Assembly: GCF_029690045.1 (NCBI RefSeq)
Contig: NZ_CP121464.1
Location: 3,472,001-3,536,000, forward strand
Reading direction: 5' to 3'
Length of the DNA stretch: 64,000 nucleotides
Origin: Janthinobacterium rivuli
GTDB taxonomy: Bacteria; Pseudomonadota; Gammaproteobacteria; Burkholderiales; Burkholderiaceae_D
Part shown: in pieces, positions 8,758-17,164 of the stretch
How positions within the stretch are numbered: position 1 is the first letter of the stretch
Layout of the letters: each line of letters starts with the position of its first letter
Notes under the pieces: model-generated
What the model saw: the letters and a program-made list of their open reading frames with translations, nothing else
Told to the model about the DNA's origin: nothing
The model's database searches: none
Made by a program: the position numbers and the translations under genes

Positions 8758-11541
8758 CTAGAGCTGGGTCAGCAGGGCTTGCGCTGCGGCCCGCTGCGGA
8801 AAGTCCTTGTTGGCGGCAAGCAATTGTTCCAGCTGCTTGCGCGCACCGCCCTTGTCGCCCGATTTCGCCAGCGCCGCGCCCAGGTGGTACGCCACTTCGG
8901 GCGACTTCGGCGCCAGCGCCGCCGCCTTGCGCAGCAGGGCCGTGGCGCGCTTGACGTCACCTCGCTCCAGCACGATCCAGCCCAGGGTGTCGAGCACGGC
9001 GGGATTGTCGGGCGCCAGCTTCAGCGCCTGCTCGGCCGTGGCCTGCGCGCGCGGATCTTTTTCCTGCTGATACGCCCAGGCCAGGTCGTTCAAGGCCACC
9101 ACATTGGCCCCATCCTTGGCGACGACGTACTGGAAGTGCTCGATGGCGGCGCGGTATTGCTTTGCCGCCAGCCGGGTGCCCGCCAGGTAGGTGCGCGTGG
9201 GCAAGTCTTCCGGATGCGCCTTCAGCCAGGTGGCCATGTGCGCCTCGGCTTCGCCTTCTTGCCCGGACGCCTGCAAGGCGCGGTACAGCTGCACCTGCAA
9301 GGGGCCGATGGGGCTGATGCCGAAGGCGTGCTGGTACAGCTTGACGGCTTGCTGCGGCAGTTTTTGCTCCATCAGCACGTCGCCCTCGAGCTTGTAGCCG
9401 GCCGCCAGCTTCGGCTGCTGTTCCTGCACCTGGCGCGCCACGGCCAGCGCTTCGCGCTGGCGGTTCAGATTCAGCAGCATCGCCACTTCCACCACGCGCG
9501 CTTCGAGCAGGGCCGGGTCAAGCGCCTGCGCCCGCTTGACGGCTTGCAGCGCATTGTGATGGTCGCCCAGCGCCAGGTGCAGGCTGGCGATGCGCATCTG
9601 CAGGGGCGCGGACGTGGTCTGTATGCTGGCCAGCTTGTTGTAGCTGTCGAGCGCGGCTGGCGCCAGGCCGGCGCTGTATTCCACCTGGGCGCGCAGGGCC
9701 AGCGCATCGGCGTCGCCCGGATGGCCCGTTTGCAAGGTGCGCGCCAGTTCCAGCGCCTTGTCGGGCGCGCCCGTCTTCAGGTAAAAGTTACTCAGCAGCA
9801 GGGCCGGCGCGACGGCGTCGGGATTGTCGCGGTGGGCCCGCTCGAGCCAGCGCCGCGCCTCGTCCGTCTTGCCCTGCGACGCGGCCAGCTTGGCCAGCGC
9901 CGCGCACAGGTCGGCATTCTTCGGCGCCTTCGCCAGCGCCCGCTCGAAGCGCTGCCTGGCCTGTTCCGGCTTTTTCTCGGCCAGGTCGATCTGCGCCAGG
10001 TTGTTCAGCGCGGGTAAATAGATAGGGTCCATGCCCAGGGCTTGCTCGAAGCTGGCGCGCGCGGCCGGTAAATCGCGCAAGGCCAGGTAGACGCCGCCTT
10101 TCAGGTTCAGCAGCAATGGATTCGTGCCTTTCTGCTGTTGCTCCATCATCTTGACGCTGGCCAGGGCCTTGTCGTTCTGCTTGTTGCGTAGCAAGGTCAT
10201 CACCAGCATGGTGCCCGCTTGCGGCGTGCTCTTGTCGAGCATGCTGGCGCGTTCCAGTTCATTGATGGCGCGGCTGTGCTCGCCCATGCCCAGGCGGCTG
10301 ATGCCCAGCGCCGCGTGCAGCCTGGCCGTGTCCGGCGCCAGGGTGCTGGCCTGTTCGAAATACGCTGTCGCCTTGTCGTACTGGCGCGCGCGCAAGTGGG
10401 CTTCGCCGGCCAGCGACAGCAATTCCACGTCGTCGGGGAAGGCGGCCAACATCGGTTGCAGCAAGTCGATGGCCACGTCGGTCTTGCCACGCATCAATTC
10501 GATCGACGCCATCATCTTGACGGCATACAGATGTTTGGGATACGCGGCGAGGAAGCGCCGCAGGTAGTTTTCTGCCTGCGGCGGCGAGCCAAGCGCCAGT
10601 TGCACGGCGCCGGCCAGCAGGATGGACGGCATGTGATCGGGCGCCGCCTTGAGCACCAGTTGCAAGGCTTGCAAGGCCGCCTTGTTCTTGCCCTGGCGGA
10701 AATCGAGCAGCGCCTGGGCTTGCAGCAAGCCCAGGCTGTTGGGCGCCGTCTTGCGCGCCGTGGCCAGCTGGGCCGCCGCTTCCAGGTAGCGGTTTTCCAC
10801 GATATCGAGGTTGGCCAGGTCGATGTGCGCCTGGGTATTGTCCGGTTTTATCTTGAGAATCTGCATGTAGGCGAGCCGCGCCGCGCCGTTCTTGCCTTGC
10901 AGGCGCAGCAGGTCGCCCTGCAGGCGCATGGCGTCGAGGTTGGCGGGCGCGCTTTTCAGGGCTTGCGCCAGCAGCAGCTCGGCCGCCGTCACTTGCTGGT
11001 CCAGCGCCGCCAGGCGCGCCAGGCCCAGCAAGGCTTCGACCTGGTCCGGATGGGCTTCGAGCAGGCGCGAGTACAGGGCACGGGCCTCGTCCCGGCGGCC
11101 CAGGGCCAGCAAGGCATCGCCGCGCAGGGCCAGCACGCTGGCGGGCTGCGCCGCATCGTCGGCGATCTCGGCCAGCACCTTGTCGAACTGGCCCAGCATC
11201 AGCCAGGCCTTGCCCAGCAGCGGCATCACTTGCTGCGAAGCGAGGCCCAGCGACATTGCCTTGCGCAATTCTTTCTCTGCCGACAGCGCTTCGCCCGTGT
11301 CGATATAGATGCTGCCCAGCAGCAAGCGCGCGGCCGCGTTGTCCGGCTCCTTTTGCAGCAGGTTCTTCAACTGGATGATGGCGGCCCGCGCCTCGCCTTT
11401 CTGGCGGTACTGCTGCGCGTCGGCCAGCAGGCTTTCGCTGCTCTGTGTGCCGTGGCAAGCCGTCAGCAGGGGCAGCAGCAAGGTGCAGCACAGCGCAACG
11501 GCGGGCAGGCCAGGGAAAGGGCGGGGCAGGGAACGGGCCAT
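8758..11541 (-). CDS. prsT: PrsT-type TPR lipoprotein of the PEP-CTERM system
   Basis: I start at the ATG at 11541, preceded by GGAGA six bases upstream; the frame stays open further but has no ribosome site there. The product is 927 residues with a lipoprotein signal peptide (LLPLLTAC) and tandem TPR units along nearly its whole length (for example NAAARLLLGSIYIDTG and DNPAVLDTLGWIVLERGD). Length and repeat layout match PrsT (TIGR02917 type), a periplasmic or outer-membrane scaffold found only in exosortase/PEP-CTERM loci. It heads the operon prsT, polymerase, protease, divergent from the nucleotide-sugar genes. Confidence 0.9.
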   Translation of the reverse strand: MARSLPRPFPGLPAVALCCTLLLPLLTACHGTQSSESLLADAQQYRQKGEARAAIIQLKNLLQKEPDNAAARLLLGSIYIDTGEALSAEKELRKAMSLGLASQQVMPLLGKAWLMLGQFDKVLAEIADDAAQPASVLALRGDALLALGRRDEARALYSRLLEAHPDQVEALLGLARLAALDQQVTAAELLLAQALKSAPANLDAMRLQGDLLRLQGKNGAARLAYMQILKIKPDNTQAHIDLANLDIVENRYLEAAAQLATARKTAPNSLGLLQAQALLDFRQGKNKAALQALQLVLKAAPDHMPSILLAGAVQLALGSPPQAENYLRRFLAAYPKHLYAVKMMASIELMRGKTDVAIDLLQPMLAAFPDDVELLSLAGEAHLRARQYDKATAYFEQASTLAPDTARLHAALGISRLGMGEHSRAINELERASMLDKSTPQAGTMLVMTLLRNKQNDKALASVKMMEQQQKGTNPLLLNLKGGVYLALRDLPAARASFEQALGMDPIYLPALNNLAQIDLAEKKPEQARQRFERALAKAPKNADLCAALAKLAASQGKTDEARRWLERAHRDNPDAVAPALLLSNFYLKTGAPDKALELARTLQTGHPGDADALALRAQVEYSAGLAPAALDSYNKLASIQTTSAPLQMRIASLHLALGDHHNALQAVKRAQALDPALLEARVVEVAMLLNLNRQREALAVARQVQEQQPKLAAGYKLEGDVLMEQKLPQQAVKLYQHAFGISPIGPLQVQLYRALQASGQEGEAEAHMATWLKAHPEDLPTRTYLAGTRLAAKQYRAAIEHFQYVVAKDGANVVALNDLAWAYQQEKDPRAQATAEQALKLAPDNPAVLDTLGWIVLERGDVKRATALLRKAAALAPKSPEVAYHLGAALAKSGDKGGARKQLEQLLAANKDFPQRAAAQALLTQL

Positions 11542-11760
11542 GGAAGTCTCCGGTAGCGGCGTGCATGAGGGATCGGCATGGCCTAGCTTAAAAAGATGGC
11601 CGCCGGTCTCCTTGATTGCGCTCAACAAGCCGCCGATTGTCGGCGTGCATGCTGGCCGCTGCCCCGTGTTTCTTGTTCCCGCTCAAGAATCGCCGGATCG
11701 GCAACCGTAGAATTTCCCGGACGGCGATGCTCGGGCCGCAACCTTTCGGAGCGCAGACAT

Positions 11761-13065
11761 ATGGACAGCAAGGTGGATAGCAAGGGCGGCGTGGTGGCGG
11801 TGGTGGGGCTCGGTTATGTGGGCTTGCAGCTGGCCGTGGCGTTTGGCATGCGCCAGCGCACGATCGGCTTTGACTTGTCGGCCCGCAAGGTGGAAAGCTA
11901 CCGGCGCCACATCGACCCGACGGGCGAAGTCAGCCATGAACAGTTGCTGGCGGCGCAAGGGCTGAGCGTCGGCTGCGACCCGGCCGAGCTGCAACTGGCC
12001 GACTTCATCGTCGTGGCCGTGCCCACGCCCGTCGACAGCGCGCACAATCCCGATTTCTCCGCCCTGGCCGGCGCCAGCGCGGCCGTCGGCCGCCACATGC
12101 GGCGCGGCGCCATCGTCATCTACGAGTCCACTGTATATCCGGGCGCCACCGAAGAAATCTGTATCCCCATCCTCGAGCAGCATTCGGGCCTGCGCTGGAA
12201 GGAAGACTTTCATGTGGGCTTTTCACCCGAGCGCATCAACCCCGGCGACCGGGACCATACCCTGCACAGCATCCGCAAGGTGGTCTCGGGCGACGATGCC
12301 GCTACCCTGGAGCAAGTGGCGGCGCTGTACGAAGGCGTGGTCGAGGCCGGCGTGCACCGGGCATCGAGCATCAAGGTGGCCGAGGCCGCCAAGGTGATCG
12401 AAAACACGCAGCGCGACCTGAACATCGCGCTGATGAACGAGCTGGCCATCATCTTCGACCGCATCGGCATCGACACGCTGGAAGTGCTGCAGGCGGCGGG
12501 CACGAAATGGAATTTCCTGCCGTTCCGTCCCGGTTTGGTGGGCGGCCACTGCATCGGCGTCGACCCATACTATTTGACGCACAAGGCGGAAATGCTCGGC
12601 TACCACCCGCACGTGATCCTGGCCGGGCGCCGCATCAACGACGGCATGGCCAAGTTCGTGGCGGAAAAGACCATCAAGGAAATGGTGCGCGCGGGCTTCA
12701 AATTGAAAGGGGCGCACGTGAACGTGCTGGGCCTGACTTTCAAGGAAAATTGCCCCGACCTGCGCAACTCGAAAGTGGTCGACATGATCCACGAGCTGCA
12801 ATCGTATGGCGTGCAGGTGCACGTGCACGACCCCGTCGCCGATGGCCGCGAAGCGCTGGAAGAATACGGCTTGACCCTGGAAAGCTGGGAACAGCTGCCG
12901 CGGGCCGAGGCCATCATCAGCGCCGTCTCGCACCAGGCCCTGCTGGCCCGTCCGCTGGCCGACTTCCAGGCCAAGGTGCTGGAAAACGGTTGCTTCATCG
13001 ACATCAAATCGCATTTCGACCCCCGTCCGCTGGAGGACGGCGGCTTGCACGTTTGGCGGCTGTGA
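11761..13065 (+). CDS. tviB: UDP-N-acetylhexosamine 6-dehydrogenase (TviB/WbpA-like)
   Basis: This 434-residue NAD-dependent nucleotide-sugar dehydrogenase has the Rossmann motif [10 protein letters not shown] near residue 17, the family motif [11 protein letters not shown], the active-site Cys in [12 protein letters not shown], and the C-terminal [15 protein letters not shown]. It oxidises C6 of a UDP-sugar to the uronate. The overall pattern is nearer TviB/WbpA (UDP-GlcNAc or UDP-GalNAc) than UDP-glucose dehydrogenase. Together with the overlapping epimerase gene it should supply UDP-GalNAc-uronate or a similar acidic sugar to the exopolysaccharide. The start at 11761 is preceded by CGGAGCG. 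Earlier in-frame starts would overlap the divergent prsT promoter. Confidence 0.88.
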   Translation: MDSKVDSKGGVVAVVGLGYVGLQLAVAFGMRQRTIGFDLSARKVESYRRHIDPTGEVSHEQLLAAQGLSVGCDPAELQLADFIVVAVPTPVDSAHNPDFSALAGASAAVGRHMRRGAIVIYESTVYPGATEEICIPILEQHSGLRWKEDFHVGFSPERINPGDRDHTLHSIRKVVSGDDAATLEQVAALYEGVVEAGVHRASSIKVAEAAKVIENTQRDLNIALMNELAIIFDRIGIDTLEVLQAAGTKWNFLPFRPGLVGGHCIGVDPYYLTHKAEMLGYHPHVILAGRRINDGMAKFVAEKTIKEMVRAGFKLKGAHVNVLGLTFKENCPDLRNSKVVDMIHELQSYGVQVHVHDPVADGREALEEYGLTLESWEQLPRAEAIISAVSHQALLARPLADFQAKVLENGCFIDIKSHFDPRPLEDGGLHVWRL

Positions 13066-14306
13066 TGGCGGCCGATGCTTTCGATCGGGCGGCAAGCGCG
13101 GCGCAAGGCGCCCCCGCTGGCGCCCCGGCTGCCGGCGCGTATGCGCAAGCCTGTGCGCAACTGGCGCAAACGCCGCGGCGCTGGCTGGTGACGGGCGTGG
13201 CAGGCTTCATCGGTTCGCACCTGCTGGAAACCTTGCTGAACCTGGGACAGGAAGTGCGCGGCCTCGACAATTTCATGACGGGCCACCGCCACAACCTGGA
13301 GCAAGTGCGCGCCAGCGTGGGAGAAGATGCATGGCGGCGCTTCACTTTCATCGAAGGCGACATTCGCAACCCGCAGGCGTGCGCGCGCGCGTGCGGCGTG
13401 CCGGCGCAGGCTGGCAGCGCCGATGGCAGCGAGGCAGACGGTGAAATAGGTGCGGCCGATGGCGGCAGCGACGGCAGGGGTAGCAGCTTGGCCGGGCGCG
13501 GGCGTGCCAGTGCGGGCGGCTCCGTCACCGCTGGCGTCGCCGTCGATTATGTGCTGCACCAGGCGGCGCTCGGTTCCGTCTCGCGTTCGCTGGAAGACCC
13601 GCTGCTGTGCCACGCCGTCAATGTCAGCGGTTTCTTGAACATGCTGGCCGCCGCCCGGGACGCGGGCGTGCGACGCTTCGTATATGCGGCCTCGAGCGCC
13701 ACGTATGGCGACCATCCGGCCTTGCCGAAAGTGGAACAGCACATCGGCGCGCCCCTGTCGCCGTATGCCTTGAGCAAATATGTCAACGAACTGTATGCAC
13801 AGGTGTATGCGCGCTGCTACGCCATGCAGACGGTGGGACTGCGCTATTTCAATGTCTTCGGTCCGCGTCAGGATCCGCTGGGCGCCTACGCGGCCGTCAT
13901 TCCCCGCTGGATCGCCGCCATGCTGGACAATCAGGCCGTGCACATCCATGGCGATGGCGCCACCAGCCGCGACTTCTGCTTCGTGCACAACGCCGTGCAA
14001 GCCAATATCCTGGCCGCCACGCGCGCCGACCCGGCGGCCGTCAACCAGGTCTACAACGTGGCCATCAACGCCCGCACCAGCCTGACGCAGCTGCACGCCA
14101 CCATGCAACAGATGCTGCTTGCCGCCCGTCCACAGCACGTGCCGCTGGCGCCACACTATGGCGAGTTCCGCGCCGGCGACGTGCGCCATTCGCAGGCGGA
14201 CATCGCCAAGGCGGCCCGCTTGCTCGGTTATGCCCCCACACACGACCTGACGCAAGGCTTGCGGCACACCATCGCCTGGTATGTGGCGCAGGCGGGCCGG
14301 GCTTGA
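13065..14306 (+). CDS. tviC: NAD-dependent UDP-N-acetylhexosamine 4-epimerase (TviC/WbpP-like) with low-complexity insert
   Basis: The start codon overlaps the stop of the dehydrogenase gene (TGATG). The product is 413 residues, about 65 more than usual. It carries the extended-SDR Rossmann motif [10 protein letters not shown], the Ser-Ala-rich ASSATYGD and the catalytic pair YALSK (Tyr-x-x-x-Lys). Two departures stand out: an Ala-rich N-terminal extension of about 36 residues, and a Gly/Ala/Ser/Asp-rich insert at about residues 110-158. The insert lies between the GDIRN strand and the DYVLHQAA strand, where relatives have only a few residues. The reading frame is intact through it. The enzyme should interconvert UDP-GlcNAc and UDP-GalNAc forms next to the dehydrogenase. 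Confidence 0.88.
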   Translation: MAADAFDRAASAAQGAPAGAPAAGAYAQACAQLAQTPRRWLVTGVAGFIGSHLLETLLNLGQEVRGLDNFMTGHRHNLEQVRASVGEDAWRRFTFIEGDIRNPQACARACGVPAQAGSADGSEADGEIGAADGGSDGRGSSLAGRGRASAGGSVTAGVAVDYVLHQAALGSVSRSLEDPLLCHAVNVSGFLNMLAAARDAGVRRFVYAASSATYGDHPALPKVEQHIGAPLSPYALSKYVNELYAQVYARCYAMQTVGLRYFNVFGPRQDPLGAYAAVIPRWIAAMLDNQAVHIHGDGATSRDFCFVHNAVQANILAATRADPAAVNQVYNVAINARTSLTQLHATMQQMLLAARPQHVPLAPHYGEFRAGDVRHSQADIAKAARLLGYAPTHDLTQGLRHTIAWYVAQAGRA

Positions 14307-14316
14307 GGGTTGGGCC

Positions 14317-14385
14317 GGCCAGGCGTGAGGTACACGCCGGCCAGCCAGTTGGCCAGCCGTGAGGCACATGCCGGCAGGCCAGTTG
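14317..14385. repeat. Two imperfect tandem copies of a 34-base unit
   Basis: Copies at 14317-14351 and 14351-14385 match at 30 of 35 positions. They begin GGCCAG and end GCCAGTTG, with a third decayed part after 14386. They occupy the gap between the convergent epimerase and SpoVR genes and carry no gene. They may reflect replication slippage or act as convergent-end structure. Confidence 0.6.
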
Positions 14386-14454
14386 GCTCGCGTGAGAAAC
14401 AGGCAGCCCAGGCCGAGGGCACGCTGGCCGGACACGCTGGCCGTGCTTGAGCGT

Positions 14455-15975
14455 TCAATATTGCACGGGCGGCGCTGTCGGCATTGTTGACGTTGTTGAC
14501 GTTGTTGATGACGCTGCCGGTGCGGGCGGTTCCGGTATGCCCTCGCTCTTGCTGCGCAGAACTCGCGGCGTGCCCCGAAAATCGGCCGTATGCAGGGTGA
14601 CGGGGCGGCGCCAGATGCGGGCGATGTACGCCAGTACCTGCTCCGCCCGCTCCAGGTCGAGGCCGCGGCCATCGCGCTGGTGATCGTGGCGCAGCACCAG
14701 GCTGCCGTCGTCGTTGAGCAGGGTGACGGCGATGCACGGCGCGCCATAGTTGTATTTGGGCGCCAGGATGGCTTCGCGGATGGCCCGCAAGTCGCGGCTG
14801 GCCATGCGCGTTTCGCCGTCGCGGCGACTTTCATGCACGAACAGGCCCAGGCGGTCAGCCAGTGCGTCGTCCAGATAGTTGCGGATGAAGCTGCAGTCAT
14901 CGTCGTCGCGGCAAATCTGGCGGGCCCGGGCCAGTCCTTCGCGCTCGATGATGTGTTCCCACATGCAAAAGCCCAGGTGATAGGGGTTGACGGCCAGCGC
15001 TTGCTGGTGCTCGCCCGCGTAGGGGCGCACCACGTCAGAGTGCGACTTGATGGCGGACAGATACAGGGCCGGCGGCAGGAAGTCGGCTTCGCGCAGCAGC
15101 CGCGCATGCCAGTACGAGGCCCAGCCTTCGTTCATGATCTGGCAGGCGTACACGGGATAGAAGTAAAACGACTCTTCGCGCACGGCCAGAAAAATGTCGC
15201 GCTCCCAGTCGGCCAGCTCCGGCCCATGTTGCGCGATGAACCATAGTAAATCGTATTCGGGCTGTGGCGGCAGGAGCGGGCGTTGCGTCACGCGTGCCCG
15301 TGCCGCCTCGTGAGCCGCCAGCGCGGCCGCTTCACCGGGCAGGCGCCGGTAGCGTTGCGTAAAAGGATCGTCTGTGCCGGCCGCGTCTTGCGTGCCGGCC
15401 ACGCCCGGCGGCCCGGATCGCGCGGATGGTCCGGATGGAACGGAGTAGGGCGGGCGGTGCAGCTCGGCATGGATATCCACGTGCTGCTCCAGCGCCAGTG
15501 CTGCGTCGAGGACGGCTTCCACCTGCTCTTGCCCGTGGCGTTGCAGTGCCATTTCCAGACGTTGCGCCCGCGCCGCGCTCTGTTCCAGAATGCGCTGGCC
15601 CGCCATGGCGCCAAAACGCAGGAACAGGGTGTTGCGGCTGGCGAAATCGGCGTGGCCCAGCACGTGGGCCGTGACAAGGGTGTTTTCCGCCACGGAATTG
15701 TGCTCGGCCATGTAGGCATGGCAAGGGTCGCCGGGAAACATGACTTCGAACATATGCGAGTTGCCCATCTTTTGATGCACGAGCTGGTGGATGTAGCGCA
15801 CGCCGAATGACCAGTGACGCATGCGCACGGGCAATCCATAGATGGCGATCTCGGCCATGAAGCTGTCCGGCACCAGTTCGAACTCGACGGGGGCAAACTC
15901 CAACCCCAGTTCCCGCGCCAGCGCTTCGATGCGCGCCGCATAGCCGTCCAGGCCGGCAGTGTCAGCCTGCGTCAT
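14455..15975 (-). CDS. SpoVR family protein
   Basis: This 506-residue protein matches SpoVR/YcgB in length and in signature blocks: MRHWSFGVRYIHQ, QKMGNSHMFEVMFPGDP, AEHNSVAENTLVTAHVLGHADF, and the central NEGWASYWHARLL with NPYHLGFCMWEH. The biochemical role is unknown. In proteobacteria it is almost always co-transcribed with PrkA and DUF444 genes and linked to starvation or stress. It is the last gene of that three-gene set, overlapping the DUF444 gene by ATGA at 15972-15975. A stretch near residues 195-215 (Ser/Gly/Pro-rich) and the last 25 residues are low-complexity and differ from the compact family core. Confidence 0.92.
   Translation of the reverse strand: MTQADTAGLDGYAARIEALARELGLEFAPVEFELVPDSFMAEIAIYGLPVRMRHWSFGVRYIHQLVHQKMGNSHMFEVMFPGDPCHAYMAEHNSVAENTLVTAHVLGHADFASRNTLFLRFGAMAGQRILEQSAARAQRLEMALQRHGQEQVEAVLDAALALEQHVDIHAELHRPPYSVPSGPSARSGPPGVAGTQDAAGTDDPFTQRYRRLPGEAAALAAHEAARARVTQRPLLPPQPEYDLLWFIAQHGPELADWERDIFLAVREESFYFYPVYACQIMNEGWASYWHARLLREADFLPPALYLSAIKSHSDVVRPYAGEHQQALAVNPYHLGFCMWEHIIEREGLARARQICRDDDDCSFIRNYLDDALADRLGLFVHESRRDGETRMASRDLRAIREAILAPKYNYGAPCIAVTLLNDDGSLVLRHDHQRDGRGLDLERAEQVLAYIARIWRRPVTLHTADFRGTPRVLRSKSEGIPEPPAPAASSTTSTTSTMPTAPPVQY
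14484..14512. repeat. TTGTTGACG microsatellite inside the spoVR 3' end
   Basis: Two perfect 9-base TTGTTGACG units and a third altered one lie in the last codons of the SpoVR gene. They encode the tail phrase SSTTSTTSTMPT. The unit length is a multiple of three, so expansion or contraction would change tail length without shifting the frame. Confidence 0.7.
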
Positions 15976-17162
15976 GGCGTTTCCTCCGCATCGGCCGCCT
16001 CGTGCTGGAAAAAGGTGCGGATGGCCGCCCAGATATCGTCATTCCTGCTGAGGATGCTGCTGTGCAAGGGCAAGCCGCGCCGTTCCTGCTCGGCAAACAG
16101 GCCGTGCATTTCCGTTTCCAGGCTGCGCGGCACGCCGGGCACGGTTTCCACATAGCCCATATAGTTGAGCAAGGCGGCCAGTTCACCGAGGGCCAGGCTG
16201 GCCGGACCGCGGTCTTCGCTGAAATTCTCGCCATCGGAGGCATAGAACAGGTAGGCGTTGTAGCGGCCCGGCGCGTAGTGTTCCTGCAGCAGTTCGCGGC
16301 TCAGGCGAAATGCGGTGGAAGCCATGGTGCCGCCCATGCCGTTGACCTGGAAGAACTCGGCCTCGGAAAATTCCCAGGCCCGCGTCGTATGGGCGATAAA
16401 GCGCGTTTCCACGCGCGCATACCTGCGGCGCAATCCTTGCAAGGCAAAGAAAAAGAAGGATTTGGCCAGCCTGCGTTCGGCCTGCCCCATGCTGGCCGAC
16501 ACGTCCAGCACGAAAAACACGACGGCATTCGCGCTGGGCCGGGGCTGTTGCAGCACCTGGCGGTAGCGCAAGTCTTCATTGGTGAATGGCACCGGCTGGG
16601 CTTGCAAGGCGCGCCGCTTGATCGCTTCCTTGACGGTGCGCCGCCGGTCCAGGCGCGAACGGGCGCCATGGCGGTCCAGGCCGCTACGCACGAGCCGCAC
16701 GTCGTCGATGGCGCCCAGGTGGCGGGGTTTGAGGTGCGGCAACTCGAAGGCGTCCCATAGCCAGTCGAGTATGTCGTCGATGGGAAACTCGAGCAGCAGG
16801 CGCACCGCTCCCTCGCCATCGCCGCCTTCGCCTTGCGTTCCCGCCCCGCCCGTGGCGGCGGGATGGGGCGCGCGCAGGATATCGCCAGGCTGGCCGTCGC
16901 CCTGGCCCGCGCCCACGCTGTTGCGCGCGGGCGCCAGGCGGAAACGCGCATGCTCGAGCAGGTGCATGGGCACTTGCACCGTGCGCTGCTGCGGCCCGCC
17001 GATCAGGTCCGGTGTGGCGATCAGTTCGGGCAAGTGCGCCTGCACGGCGTCGCGCACTTTCTGGTTGTGGCGCAGCCAGTCGCGCGCGCCGCGCGAGAAC
17101 AGCCCGTACCAGGGCCGCGCCAGGGCCGGCGCGGCGGAAGCGGGCGAGTTCGTGGCGGCCAT
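15972..17162 (-). CDS. DUF444 (YeaH/YhbH-like) protein
   Basis: The product is 396 residues and follows the PrkA gene by two bases. The C-terminal half is a von Willebrand A-type fold: VVFFVLDVSASMGQAE carries the metal-site DxSxS motif, and later YASDGENFSED fits the last strands. The middle has the family's basic, Arg-rich block (TVKEAIKRRALQAQPVPF). The family is known only by its link to PrkA and SpoVR; in E. coli YeaG and YeaH are induced together under nitrogen starvation and stationary phase. A role as substrate or adaptor of the kinase is a common guess, not shown here. Confidence 0.9.
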   Translation of the reverse strand: MAATNSPASAAPALARPWYGLFSRGARDWLRHNQKVRDAVQAHLPELIATPDLIGGPQQRTVQVPMHLLEHARFRLAPARNSVGAGQGDGQPGDILRAPHPAATGGAGTQGEGGDGEGAVRLLLEFPIDDILDWLWDAFELPHLKPRHLGAIDDVRLVRSGLDRHGARSRLDRRRTVKEAIKRRALQAQPVPFTNEDLRYRQVLQQPRPSANAVVFFVLDVSASMGQAERRLAKSFFFFALQGLRRRYARVETRFIAHTTRAWEFSEAEFFQVNGMGGTMASTAFRLSRELLQEHYAPGRYNAYLFYASDGENFSEDRGPASLALGELAALLNYMGYVETVPGVPRSLETEMHGLFAEQERRGLPLHSSILSRNDDIWAAIRTFFQHEAADAEETP

Positions 17163-17164
17163 GG

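Noticed and set aside
6535..10017. 1160-codon plus-strand open frame opposite the polymerase and prsT genes
   Set aside because: Its translation is Gln/Arg/Gly-rich without recognisable motifs and spans two genuine minus-strand genes. Long antisense frames are expected at this GC content.
12600..15107. 835-codon minus-strand open frame across tviB, tviC and spoVR
   Set aside because: It crosses three supported genes in another frame and shows no family features.
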